Part shown: in pieces, positions 11,300-23,579 of the stretch
How the letters are laid out: every line of letters starts with the position of its first letter
Position numbering within the stretch: the first letter of the stretch is position 1
From: Liolophura sinensis
Lineage: Eukaryota; Mollusca; Polyplacophora; Chitonida; Chitonidae
Reading direction: 5' to 3'
Length of the DNA stretch: 60,000 nucleotides
NCBI RefSeq assembly: GCF_032854445.1
Contig: NC_088295.1
Coordinates: 5,770,501-5,830,500 of the forward strand
Notes under the pieces: generated by a model
Databases searched by the model: none
What the model was told of the DNA's origin: nothing
Seen by the model: the letters and a program-made list of their open reading frames with translations, nothing else
Translations under genes and position numbers: made by a program

Positions 11300-14200
11300 T
11301 CCGTTGAAATTTATACGGTACCGTTCTGTTATTGAAGCTGCAGCCTGTTGGTTTTGAAAACTTACTTTAGAGGCGATGGTTATATCAGGGGAATACTGTA
11401 GCCTGTATATGTTTTCTTCGATAATGTATAATTCATTGTAAATCTTGCGGGATTGTATGTTACAAGCCAGAAGAAATAGGATGTTTACATTTGTACCGCG
11501 GCCATATTTCACAGACCCGTAAAACAGACAGACAATCCTTTCATTACACGTAACTCTAATTTGTATTATCTTCCAGAAATTACGAAAATGCTCCACATTA
11601 CAAAGTGTAAGCCTACACCAAAACTGGAGGATCAGAGTTAGAGTTGAGGTTACCTTTTTTCTTAAATTGGTAAACGTTGATTCCAGCCGCCATTTTTTCT
11701 TAGTGTAACGGCGGCATTGAAATCCCAAGACGTTCCCCGAAAATGACGTAGGCGATTTACATTATTTTCCTATCTTGAATTAAGGTACAAAAAGGCGTAT
11801 AAAACTCGTCTCAGGCTAGGGTATATACTATACGTATGAGCATGGGCCCTCACCTATATTTGCCTGAGATTTCGTTGGTACAGGAATTCCGTTGGTTCAC
11901 CATTTCAGAATCGTGTTGGGCTATAGTACACCAGAAAGGGCAATTTTTGTTGCCAAAACTTCCCTAAAACGTTGCATAAGTTTCTGTTGATAAACATATA
12001 GTGGTGGTGGTGGTGGTGGTGGTGGTGGTGGGGGTGAGGGTTCTTGACTGTAGAGTGCTGTATGATTTTTGACTAGGGTTCTTGACTGTAGACTATCGAG
12101 TTCTCAGCTGCAGCAACCTGTGGACTTTATAAGTACACGACCCTCGCAAGACTCTCAGCTTCAGATTTCTTGTGCCTGTTAAACGAAGCGACCGCAACAT
12201 TCGATACAGGGAAGAGATTTTATTCATGTGCATCAGCAGGCTTTTTAAAAATATGCTTGAAGTAGCGTTGCGACAGCTTTGTAAAACGGTCCTTTGTACA
12301 CTTCATACATGTGCATGTCGGTAAGTGGAAAATGGCACCTGTCTGCTACAAGGAAACACCTTCGTAGTGTACTGGCAATAATGCTGAAAATACATTAAAC
12401 CCCTTCACCCCCGGAGGGGATCCGCAGATTCTCATCCTGCCGTGGACAAGGAACTCGTACATCCCTCCATTCTCGTTATCCACCGTATGGTCTTCGGCGG
12501 TGGAAAACCTTTCATTAACCTGCCAAAGGTCTTTTATTTGGCCTGGAAACCGCCCTCTCTGACTACTATCGTATCAGTGAAAAATTGTGAGTATGTGGAT
12601 TTGAACAACAATCATCAAATAAAAGAAGAGATAGCAATGTATTGTACCAAAAGATTTCGCGTGATTTCGTGTGTATTGTCCTTTTTAAACAGATGTAGGC
12701 CTATGCCTACGAGTTTTTTCCCCTCCCAGAAAGATGGTATTTGTTGCAAATCTCTGCTGTAGCAAAATGCAAAAAATCTCCTCATTCACAACGAAGCTCA
12801 AAGGTCTGCATTATCCTTTCATCTCTTAATTATGAAGAATCGTTTAAGAACAAATTCCTGGATCCTGATCCAGATTAAAAATTAATGGCTTCGTGCTTAA
12901 GTTACACAAAAGAAGCCAAGAAATATACACGGCCAAAATATGTATGAAACAAGGGAAACAAGTCGTTATACTTTTCAAAAATAGTGTTATTCCCCTTACC
13001 TTAATTCCCTCCCTTCATCTATAGTAATATTACAGAAGAGTACGTACATACGAAAGCTTGGATCACCGGAATTTAGAGGAAATGTATGCATTTGTTACCA
13101 CACAGTTTCATACGTTATCACACAACTCTAATACTTTGGTCGGTACATTGACATGCTTGATTTCAAACCCTTGAAGTTTTTTTAGCACAATTATATAAGA
13201 AATGCAGGCTACCAGTATATACATTGTAAACTACAGTGGGCGAAAGGTTAAAGCTGCTATCTTTACGAAAAACCTTACAACCTCATGGCTTTATAGGTAG
13301 ATTATAAGGTTATGGCTTCTGCCTGAAGAGAGGGCATCGGTTAAAGCTCTTGTCTTGTAATTAGGTAAACGAGCTAGCCTGCTAAGAAGGATATGCCAAG
13401 AGCTGCAACGCCGGGTACCCTTATACTGTGATTGACATCGTGTCGCTTGTTCTTGTGTCTTCAGAATGATTAGCCAGTGTGGAAGTACCACATGTATTGC
13501 TGGTGTACTGCATGAAGGCAAACATGCGGTATGGCCAGGGTAATGTTGAGAAAGCTCCAAGCTAATAAACTCCAAACCAATAAAACAAACAAAATACCAA
13601 AATAGAAAAAAAATTGTTAAAGAAGAGAGAGAGAAAAAAAAATGTCCTGTCAGCTTCAGGTGTCATCATGCAAAACAACAACGTGTATTAGGTGACTTCT
13701 GTACACCGCCCCAGAATGTCACGAAATTCATTTAATACCCTTTGACACATTTGGAAGTTGTGTCTGTATTATAAAATGGAGAAGAAATGTACGTCTTGAA
13801 CCTTGAGCTAAGGTTTTTTCGTTATCGATTGTTGAGAACTGCGGTCTGTCTCACTGTTGTGTATGGTATAGACCTATACCGTGCAGAAAGGCTTACATGT
13901 ACGTGTTTAGGCCTAAGTGTAGGTGTACATACGCGTACGTGGGTGTAAGATGCAGGCTGTATTTGCTTGGCGCCGTGCAGGGGTCCCCACATCAGTTATT
14001 TATCTTTTCATCCTACATTTTTCTTTTCTTCTTTACCAACAGTTCTTGTTAGCACACAGGTTAATTCCATTAAGGCAGCAGTCTGAAAATGTATAAACAA
14101 CATGACGCATGCGTAGGGTAATGTATTGGTTACCATGAATATATCATCGGCCTTGTTGCAAACTTTTTCTAATATCGACAAATTGTTTCAGGCTGAATTT

Positions 14201-14850
14201 CAAGTTGGCAAGAAACATTTTTTTTGTGGAAATGATACCATGGTATTTTCCATCCAGACTCTTCACATGCGTGTGTTAGCTCCGTCAGTTCGTTTATACA
14301 CTCATATAGCAGGCTTAAGGTTGGCCCTGTGGAGAAGTCAGCATGACATGGAAACCTCAGTACAGGCCTGTAGCATGATGAATGAGTGTTAGGCAGAAGA
14401 TCCTCGTGCAGGCTGGCTGGCAGAGACTGGGCATGTGCCACAGAATAATGCTGGACATACGCCCCACGACGACAATTAACCATTTCATTCTACTTGAAAT
14501 GAGATGTTCGCCTTATTGAATGAACATTGTTACCTATGGTTTGAATTGATAATTAGGCTGTAGTATATGACGTGTTCATCTGATGTAAAAAGAGCAATAT
14601 AGCTGGACCATTTATGTGTCAACTTATAAAGCTGAACTGAGACATATACCTTGTGTTTTTACCTTATTTTGAAGAATGAAGTATTTTAGCCAAATTGAAA
14701 ACCTGAAATTTAAAGTTGGAAAGTAAGAAATTTAACCCTCAATAATATTAGTCAGTGTTTGAAAACATTATAGTGGACCATTGTTTTGTTATTTCAAAGC
14801 ATAGTTGTTATTGTGCTAGCGTGATAGGATCCCTTATAGCCTCTTGACGT
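11300..14850. other. No gene recognised
   Basis: Contains a TGG triplet run at 12001-12035 and the 40-bp candidate first exon at 11654-11693 discussed in the findings. The 200-residue minus-strand frame at 11126-11728 overlaps the proposed promoter and resembles nothing I know. Confidence 0.5.
12001..12035 (+). repeat. (TGG)n microsatellite
   Basis: About ten GTG/TGG triplets followed by a short G run. Confidence 0.95.
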
Positions 14851-14854
14851 TAAG

Positions 14855-15060
14855 CCATAATCATCCATTCATTCTTATAGCCTCTCACCAACGAAGTCCA
14901 GTTCATGGTGGCTTCAGCTTCGTACCTGGGAAGGTCTGGCAGTAACCTGCGGATGGTCATGCCCCCCCCCCCTCCCCCTCGTTCTCGGCCTCGTTTTCCT
15001 CCCACCACCATGCTACCCGCCGTTGTATATGAGTAACTTATTTTTGAGTGTGGCATATAA
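14855..15060 (+). mobile_element. Diverged SINE-B copy
   Basis: Shares CCTCTCACCAA, GAAGTCCAGTTCATG, GGGAAGGTCTGGCAG and AACCTGCGGATGGTC with better SINE-B copies, and ends in the tail region near CATATAACACCA. A C-rich run replaces part of the body. The head is truncated and no TSD is visible. Confidence 0.75.
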
Positions 15061-15064
15061 CACC

Positions 15065-16550
15065 ATATAGCGCCGATTTATGGAACCGTTGGGAGGAGAG
15101 AAGTTGTGGATGTCTGTTACAATGCCTTGATCTGACCGAGGAAAGCGTTACTTTATCTGTTGTCCCGAACGCTGCTGGCCTCGGTGTCTGGTTCAGGGAG
15201 AAGTAGGCCTCGGCCTTGGAAATGTCGGGGACCACATGTCACTGTATTCATTGTCTTGTTGCATGCTCGTATATCATCACTTTGGTGGTGAGAATCACTA
15301 ATATCCTACGGCCTTGGCTTACTAAAGGTTTTGACGAAGCTGAGGAAAACATCTCTTAGTGACGCTTCCCAGTTTTTTTAGATTCAGATTCGCTTACTGG
15401 ATGTCAATGTGGAGGTAAATTAAACCATATAGGGCTTCAGTTATCCTTTATGTTATGTACAAGGAATTATTTTATTGATCAGGTTATATGCTTGGTGAAA
15501 TAGATACGAAAGCATTTTTGTAGATGTACAAAGAACTTGGAAACGTCGTTATGATATTCAGCGTCCAACTACTGCTTAAGTAAATACTTTTAAGAACATA
15601 TTTCAAAGTGCATATCGATGATGTTAGTTTAAGATTAATGGGTAACCTTTACCATACACAATGACCTTTAATTTTTCTACTCTGTAGCGACAATGAAATA
15701 TTTGACACATTTGCAAGTACAGAAAATCGTTTACCTGAGTAAGCTAGAGTAAGTATATCAAACTTTAGCTAACACAAATGAACTGTAGTAAAGACCAGAA
15801 AAATTTAATAATCGGATAACTGTTACAATATATCCCAGCTATGAACAGCTATTCTCCGTGTAATTTGACTATTTTTCATCTGTATCATTACGGTGAACCT
15901 AATAGCCTTTAACTGCCAAGTGCAGTTATCGTGTATAACACTGTGGTGCACGTTTAAGAGTCAGATGTAATGGAGATATGGTTATAGAGTTCATAAAAGA
16001 AACCATTTGCAATGATCTCAAGACCAATTTGAAAAACAATAGAGCTTTGCCGGCAGCGATACCGTTGAGAATTGGTTTTATCTCAGCCAGAAGCCAGCAT
16101 GTCTACACCGTTCTCAGTAGATATGTACATTTCACGGCATACTATGGACATTTTCCTGTTTTCTCAATATCCCTCCTGGCAAGAAAAAAAATCGATAGGA
16201 AGCCCTGGAAAATGTCAGATTTCTCATATTAAAATGAATCGACAGTGTTCAAACTTGACATGTAAGACAAAACCTTCGCTCGATGCTGGCGTTGATTCAC
16301 AATACAATACATATCATCCTCATAACTGTCGCCTCATCTCACTGTAAGCTTGTTAATGGCGTCAAAACAAAAGCTTCGCATTTTACAGCATGAAATATGA
16401 ACAATGCAGTTATATTCTCTGAATCGTCGTAAGTGTAAATGTACACGAGCGAAATATCTTATGTCTTCCGCCATCCTCAGTTTTGACCGTGTTTTAAGGC
16501 GTCTTGTTCAGATTTAGACTAATCCTGTTGGAGACTACATTGAAGTGTGC
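15065..16550. other. No gene recognised
   Basis: AT-rich sequence without convincing ORFs or repeats. Confidence 0.5.
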
Positions 16551-16551
16551 A

Positions 16552-17545
16552 ACTAAACACCCGACCACGAGTAACCATTAGAAACACATTACACAAGGAC
16601 GAACCAAACACCCGACCACGAGTAATCATTCGAGTGAGTGAGTGAGTGCTTGGGGTTTAACGTCGTACTCAACAATTTTTCAGTCATATGACGACGAAGG
16701 AATCATTAGGGTGCATGCACGTGTAATGTGCCTCCTTGTTGCAGGACGGATTTCCACCGCTCTTTTATTTAGTGCTGCATCACTGAGACGACTTACCGAA
16801 GGCAAGTAAGCCGCCCCGCCCGAGCCATTATACTGATACGGGTCAACCAGTCGTTGCACTATCCCCTTCATGCTGAACGCCAAGCGAGGAAGTTACAACT
16901 TCCTCTTTTAAAGTCTTAGGTGTGACTCGACCAAGGATTGATCCTGGATCTACCGGTCCCGGAGCGGACGCTCTACCAACTGTGCTATCCGGGCCGGTGC
17001 AGTAATCATTCGAAACACGTTGCACGAGAACACACCAAACACCCGACCACGAGTAACCATTAGAAACACCAAGCGGGGACGTACTACACACCTGACCACG
17101 GGTAACCATTAGAAACACCACGTGAGGACTTACCAAACACCCGACCACGAGTAACCATTAGAAACACCACGTGAGGACGTGAACAGATTACATTGTTTTT
17201 CATATCAGTAACGTGAGTAACCATTACAAAACACCACGTGAGGACGTACCAAACACCCGACCAAGGGTAACCATTAGAAACACCACGTGAGGACGTACCA
17301 AACACCCGACCACGAGTAATCATAAGAAACACCAAGCGGGGACGTACTAAACACCTGACCACGGGTAACCGTTAGAAACACCGCATGAGGACGTACCAAA
17401 CACCCGACCATAAGTAACAATTAGAAACACCACGTGAGGACGTGAACAGATTACATTGTTTTTCATATCACTAACGTGAGTAACCATTAGAAACACCACG
17501 TGAGGGCGTACCAACCTCCCAACCACGAGTAACCATTAGAAACAT
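16552..17545 (+). repeat. ~49-bp minisatellite with higher-order units, split by a SINE
   Basis: The unit includes ACACCCGACCACGAGTAACC and then ATTAGAAACACCACGTGAGG. A variant carrying GAACAGATTACATTG and a second spacer block occurs at 17181 and again at 17444, giving a superimposed period of about 263 bp. SINE-A interrupts the array at 16634-17000. Confidence 0.92.
16634..17000 (-). mobile_element. SINE-A copy inside the 49-bp array, 13-bp TSD
   Basis: Close relative of the 4.1-kb copy, with tRNA-like head at the high-coordinate end and CACT tail at 16634-16648. Target repeats AGTAATCATTCGA at 16621-16633 and 17001-17013 are themselves minisatellite sequence, so the array existed before the insertion. 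Any reading frame here is SINE-derived. Confidence 0.9.
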
Positions 17546-17639
17546 ATTTTAAAAATGTAATAAAATACGACAATGAGTTTAACTGAACACCGACATAGGA
17601 ACTCTTCCACTCTTGCCACACTTCCACAGTGCCTCGCCC

Positions 17640-18302
17640 GTCTTATAATCTGTATCTTTCAGTGAGTCGCCTATTTTCAGCTGTCTGTAAAATCAGTCAT
17701 TCTCGCTACTAAAATTGCCTTTAGTCAGTGATACGTAACAAAGAAACTGGCGACATCAGTTACTGCTGTCGATCTTACTGTACACCCTGTTTATGACACT
17801 GCCATATTTGAAATTGTTTACACGTTGTAGTATAATATAACCTTAATAAATGAATTTTATCTTTTGTAATATATGATCTCACGGCAGTATGGTTTTAAAG
17901 CTGGATAATAGGAAATTTTGATCTGAAAAATAATGTAATCTGTTCAGCGAGAGTGTAGTGTAGGCTGTGTTACTGCGTCGGGTTTGTTCTAACCGCATGT
18001 TAATGCATCTATTGTAAAACAAATTCTCTCCACGCCCATTCCCCAGCTTGCCATCTGTTTTTGAATAATTATGACGTCACCCGAGGTAGGCCCTTGGGGT
18101 CAAAACTGAGCTTATGCAGTTTAACATTATGAATTAGAAAACGTGTTTTATCTTGATTTCTTTGGAAGGATATAGACTTTCAACATATCCATGTGTAGAG
18201 CTTGTGTTGTTACGTATCACTGACTAAAGGCAATTTTGGTACGGAGACTGATTTTACAGACAGATGAATACAGGCGACTCTGTAAAGGAAATAGACCATA
18301 GT
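17640..18302. mobile_element. MITE-like element with long terminal inverted repeats
   Basis: The left arm near 17660-17745 (GAGTCGCCTATTTTCAGCTG, TAAAATCAGTCA, AATTGCCTTTAGTCAGTGAT) is the reverse complement of 18205-18285. It shares arms and internal blocks (TTAGTATAATATAACC type) with the element at 23.1 kb. There is no transposase frame, so it would be non-autonomous. Confidence 0.75.
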
Positions 18303-18699
18303 ACAGCGAGCTTAACACGCCCTCAATCAGAAGCCGTGACACCCACAGCGTAATCACACATAGGCATGTCGAAACTGGAAAACGGCTTTTCCCATAATAT
18401 GCCGCCTATTTACAAATTAGGACCATTTTTCGTTTATCCACGATCCATCATATCGCTCCTGCAAGCCCAGTCATAGAATTACATGTTTGTTGTATATAAA
18501 GAAGGACAAGGAAGAAACAGTTTTACTGATTTTAGAAATAAAGCATTTCTGTCATAGTTTTACATTCATTTGTACTTCGTGGTATCATGTGAATCTCACA
18601 CAGTCTGTAGTTTGTCAACAATATCCACAATATGGGCAGAATTCACCTAAATGTGAACGCGTTGATTAGTGATTTATCTGGACAGAGCGTCATTCTTTT

Positions 18700-18870
18700 C
18701 TGTCCACTCTATCCCATAATATCCTCCATGTCATAGTTTAGGTAACTGGTGTTTCCTTCGTCCCATTGTCCAGCAGGCAATTTGTTTCTGGATGATTATT
18801 ACGTGACCCGTGGCAATGAAGTCATTATGATTTAGAAAACGTATTCTAACTGCATTTTCCCTGTAATAAA
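18700..18870. repeat. Partial second copy of the 17.6-kb element interior
   Basis: The stretch around ATTATTACGTGACCCG and TTATGATTTAGAAAACGT matches the interior at 18000-18160 (ATTATGACGTCACCCG, TTATGAATTAGAAAACGT) at lower identity. No terminal repeats seen. Confidence 0.5.
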
Positions 18871-18874
18871 ATGA

Positions 18875-21800
18875 ATGATAAAATGGACAGAACATTGTGT
18901 TGAGCATGTCGTCTTACTTGGCACCGGTGGGTGGCAATTGGTATAGTTAGCACGAGTTATTTTACAAAGAGCTAAATATAGTCGACAAGTTAAAAGAAAC
19001 AGACTAAACATACTTAATGTGCATTCCGCAACGAGATGCTGGATGTTAAGAAGTTTGTACCGGGTGGCGTTTTTGTTGTTGTTGTTTTTGTTATGTGAGG
19101 TTAGACTTCCAGTAACATGTTCACTATATGATGCTAGAATATGTTTCGTTACTCTGTTCTCTAATAACACTCTGAATCGATAACTCTCCAATAACAAGTT
19201 GACTAGTGTACAAACATTTACTTGAATGTGATGCTGGCACGTTATCACTAATACGATCTTTACTCGAATGTTAGAACGTTTGGGTTCTTAATGACGTGCT
19301 GGTTTGTATGTAGAGCACACATGACAGGCCTACTCGTAGTTGTGTTCTCCAATAACTTTATAGCACAATATTCTATATTCAGATTGCCCTTAAAACATGA
19401 CATCACGTACAATACAGACATGGAAGGAATATACTAGTGTATGACATTTCCTGACTGAACAGTGCCAATGTCAAAATAAGCTATTAATGCTTATGAATGA
19501 TGTTATTTAAAAGAATTCACGGTCTCAGTACGAAATGTGAATATCGAATCTGGTGTTAGCACAACTCATGAGTATGGCGTTAACTGCTGGTAGCTGACGA
19601 CGACGGCAATTCTGTTGGATGAAAGAGGTCGACAGCCCATTTTACCACAAGTAACGGATCATAAATATATCCTGCCCACTCCATTATCCATTATTCATGT
19701 ACACCCAATGAAGATAGCTATCCACAAAAACTACCTAAGTGTTGTCGTATTAGGTTTGTATGTACATACATGATGTTTTTGTTATTTGTATTTGTGAGGT
19801 TTAATCCAAATTTGTGTCCATCAGGCGTGACGTCAAAACAACCGTTCTATTCTCGATAATTATAAGGAATAGGAGCAAACTTAATTAGCCAGTTTTTGGC
19901 AAACAAATTCCAACCGCCATGAAAACGAGGGACAGTTAATTAGTGAGACACACTCAGGCTACATGTTGAGGCTGTTTATGGGGTTTAGGACATGCCAAGG
20001 CAAGACAATAACTTAGACGGATTTTCGAGAGCTAGAGCAATCTCTCCATCTTCTGAGGATTTTTTTTTTATTTCTTTATCTATTCTGGTCTGGAATCTGA
20101 GCCAGAATGAAACAGGTTTACTGAGAGAGGTATAGCGAGAAACCCTACATGCCCGGCTTTGTTAATTCAAGAATCCGTAAACAACTGTACTGGAGTGAGA
20201 TTAGCCGGCGTGACTAGCTGTTATAGGAGGTGTTCATTGTGCGTGGAAGAACGCCGGCTAACATTTAAGACCACGTTAGAACATCAACAGTCCTAATGCA
20301 AAACTTTTATTACGACAAGAGCGGGAAAACTGTTAACTGTTAGATTGCTGGATCGTGTTGTGTCTTACTCCTGGATGTATGTAAGGCAAATCATCTTGTA
20401 GCCTGACTGTGAACAGCCCACGGCAGTAAGCCTGTCCTTTCTGTGCGGCCTGTGACATGCTTGTCCCTACAGTTGTCATACCTTACTTCTATTACCTAGT
20501 CATGTAGTTCCTTATTGTACACTTTGATTTATGATGGCAAACAATACCAAATAAGGTCACAAGTTACTGGTGCCAAACGTCTGCGTCAAGTTCAACATAC
20601 ATCGTGTGAGATCTCTGTCACTGAGCTTTAGAGTACAGATGGAAAAAAACAGAATGGCAAAGTAAAATGAAACCGGGGAGAGCTGGGTAAAAGGTATATC
20701 CCCAAGCGCACCTACACGTAGAACACATAACCAACAGAGGTATAGTAAGAGCGTAAAAGCACTAGGATGCAGTACTGTTAAGAAGTACCACAATTAACAT
20801 GAGTGCGTAAACTCATAAACAAGGCGATGACATACTGCTAAAAGGGTTTATTAGTAATGCAAGGCGAAATCACGGTTTAGAGCCAGATTTGTAGGTTACC
20901 GCATGGGCTCGTATTTACGTGTAAATCTTATCATTTTGAATTAAATTCACGCTAACAAGCGGGATTTCTCATTACGTGAACTATATCCCGTCAAGTCACC
21001 TGGAATACCAGAAGGAGAAAGAGTCAAAGTAACAGAAAGGAGGATTCATTAACCAATGCATTGTGTACAGTATTAGGATGTATAATATATAACAATACAC
21101 TGGCGGGGATAAGACCCCGAAGGGCTTGCTCTATTCCGGAAATATAACTGTATTATTGTTTGATTCTACACTAATTTCTTAAGATTACTATTATTTTTTG
21201 ACCTCTCTCTGTAATTATTCAATACGCTCTAGCATGTCCTTACTTGAACATTTGTTGTCCCAGTGACCATTTGCTCCCTGAAAACATATAAGCGGAGTAT
21301 TCGTGACATCTACATAAGGCAGCTGTTTTTAACATGCATACATGTAAGCATAATAAATACAATATATACAATGGTGCAGATTACTGGTGACACTGACATT
21401 TGTTACTGTGCTTAAGTCTGGTGTAGGCATATGTTAAATGTGCTCTACATGTAGGCTTGGCGTTCAACACCGCTTATGGTTACAACATTACACTTCCTTA
21501 TTTTAAATGAAACAATGGAATGGAAATAATGTCTTTCACAATGGGAGGTAATCTGTTCCACACTTTATGCCTTTTATACATGGTCAGTACTGTAGATAAC
21601 TCTGAGGAATTACTCCTACTGAAAGACTGATATAGGTTAGTGCCGATTGTCTATAGTTCGGTAAAGGTGAACATCTGCTGACTGGTTACACGGCTTTTGG
21701 AATCAATCCAATATGGCGAAACCATTTGTGAGTAAATAATAACAGTGTGAAAAACATTTACTTTTTCTATTGGTAAAATATTATATTTTTTTGGCAAATA

Positions 21801-21875
21801 GTCGCAGAGTGTTGTAATTTTCCAGAATGAGTTATAATACACACAATTCGTTTCTATAACGTGTATTTAAATGCC
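18875..21875. other. No gene recognised
   Basis: AT-rich sequence with scattered short ORFs (the longest, minus strand 18832-19248, has no recognisable motif) and a short TTG run near 19073. No repeat family recognised. Confidence 0.5.
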
Positions 21876-21879
21876 TTAC

Positions 21880-22370
21880 ATGAGTATTTCTCCAGACAAT
21901 GTCACAGTATGACAAGAACAGGAAGACCAGTGCACAATACGAAGTAAACATTGGTTTCCGGTTAAGGAATCTTTTAACACGTTTAATCTCTCCAATGTTA
22001 CGAGGTAGTCTCTTACATAGGTTACATAGTCCTGGCAGATTTCTACTTTCATCATGGAGTCATGTGTGGTGAGCAAATAAAATTGCGTTAAGCAGATCAG
22101 GTATATTACAAATGTTATTGATTTACAAAGGAAACAATGTACGTCCTGAGACCGACCCCTGCGGAATACCACGTTTATTAGGTAGTAGACCGGGGGTTGA
22201 GCTGCTATACGGTACACAATGGTATTTTCAAGATATATAATAACTATTAAACCAAACGTTAATATCATCGCGAACACCATACTGAGTAAGTTTGGACTCT
22301 GATTTGAATATCTCAAAAGCTCTATCATTTTTCACTTTTCTCAAAAGGATCATGCCTATCATGACTCTTT
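21880..22370 (-). pseudogene. Degenerate non-LTR retrotransposon reverse transcriptase fragment
   Basis: Read across several frames on the minus strand it keeps the order of LINE RT motifs. AFEIFKSESKLTQYGVRDD is followed by WFNSY, then GIPQGSVSGRTLF and INNI (family pattern GxPQGSxLGPLLFxxYIND). Then comes ILFAHHT where active enzymes have FADDT, and last LFLSYCDIVWRNT near 21900. Both catalytic aspartates are replaced by His, and a stop follows directly. Frameshifts separate the blocks. It is a dead, 5'-truncated copy, perhaps of the Jockey/CR1 group. Confidence 0.75.
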
Positions 22371-22384
22371 TTTTTCGTCTTCAA

Positions 22385-22500
22385 CAATTCTTTTAACCGA
22401 GCAGAGCGCAGGGGAAACCCACGACCATCCGCAGGTTGCTGGCAGGCCTTCTCACGTATGGAGGGGAAGCCAGCATGATCTGGATTTGAACTCTTAGCCC
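22385..22500 (-). mobile_element. SINE-B fragment
   Basis: Contains GGGGAAACCCACGACCATCC, GCAGGTTGCTGGCAGGCCTT and GGAAGCCAGCATGATCTGGA, the body and box-B side of SINE-B in minus orientation. It directly abuts the RT fragment. Confidence 0.8.
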
Positions 22501-22504
22501 ATTT

Positions 22505-23120
22505 AATAAATCAAGGCTTGGCAATTAATAAAACTGTGGCCACAGGCAAGTTTGGCAAGTTTGAAATCCGTATTTCTGCCATATCAAGCACTCTTCGTAG
22601 TACAATGAACTAACCAAGTCATTGTGGAGGACAGAATGCCCCTCAAGGAACAGTTCGAATCTTTATGGTTTCTATTTTGTTTGGAAACATAATTTTGTAT
22701 GAATAAAGATATGGCCGTCTGGCATTAAATAAGTGTTATCATGAATTAGTATGGATAAGGTGTGGTGTTACGTAGCGTGTGGCAACTATAACGAAATCAT
22801 CCGTGAATACTGGTTGTGAGTACAAAAGGTCATCTAGCTACCATTAACCTTAACATGTTATGCGTAGCGAAAGTATTGGGCTGAAAGCTACATTTGTTAT
22901 ATATTTATTTAATTTACTGGGGCATAACTATGTGCTCAAGAATTTAATAAAAAGCTACATTTGTGGTACAGTCATTTCCCCCACTCCACAGCGTCCATTT
23001 CAGAAAGCATGTTGTTTGAGTGATGCTAGAATGTATTCTGTTATTCCAGCAGATTATTCTGTTAAATGGTGCACACCTATTCTATTAATTCAACGTAAAG
23101 ATTGTGAATATTAAAGAATG
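22505..23120. other. No gene recognised
   Basis: AT-rich, no ORF or repeat with recognisable similarity. Confidence 0.5.
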
Positions 23121-23124
23121 CATT

Positions 23125-23576
23125 CTATAGTCTATTTTTTCAGCCAGTCGCCTATATTTAGATGGTCACACTAGCTACCAAGATTGCGTTTAGTCAATGA
23201 CGCGTAACGACACAAGCTCAACACATGGATTTGTAGGAAGTTCATATTTTTGCACACAGAATGAAGTTAGAACACTTTTTCTAATTCCTAATGTTAAACT
23301 GCTAGGTGTCGACGGAAAGCCTCGGATGACATCACAATTATAAAAAAAAAACAAAAAAACAAAACAAAAAACAAAAAACAGTGGCATGCAGGATATTGGG
23401 CGGAATGTTTTGACGGAGGGTGACAAAAGTTACTTACACTGCTATCGACATTAAACTAAACGTGCGGACACTGACATATTTGACATTGTCCGCGCGTTTT
23501 AGTATAATATAACCGTCATAAATGAAATTTACATATGGCTGAATATAGGCGACTGGCTAAACGAAACAGACTATAG
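23125..23576. mobile_element. MITE-like element, ~37-bp terminal inverted repeats
   Basis: The ends are CTATAGTCTATTTTTTCAGC on the left and, reverse-complemented, CTATAGTCTGTTTCGTTTAG on the right; both continue into CCAGTCGCCTATATT. The interior matches the element at 17.6 kb, so the two are one family. Ends with CTATAG suggest a TA target, but this is inference. Confidence 0.8.
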
Positions 23577-23579
23577 CAC

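Noticed and set aside
11126-11728. 200-codon minus-strand frame, the longest outside repeats
   Set aside because: No recognisable domain, unusual composition, and it covers the proposed promoter; an open frame of this size can occur by chance in 60 kb of both strands.
22079-22328. Membrane-protein-like minus-strand frame (MIELLRYSNQSPN start)
   Set aside because: It lies out of frame over the degenerate RT fragment; the RT motifs in the other frames explain the region better.
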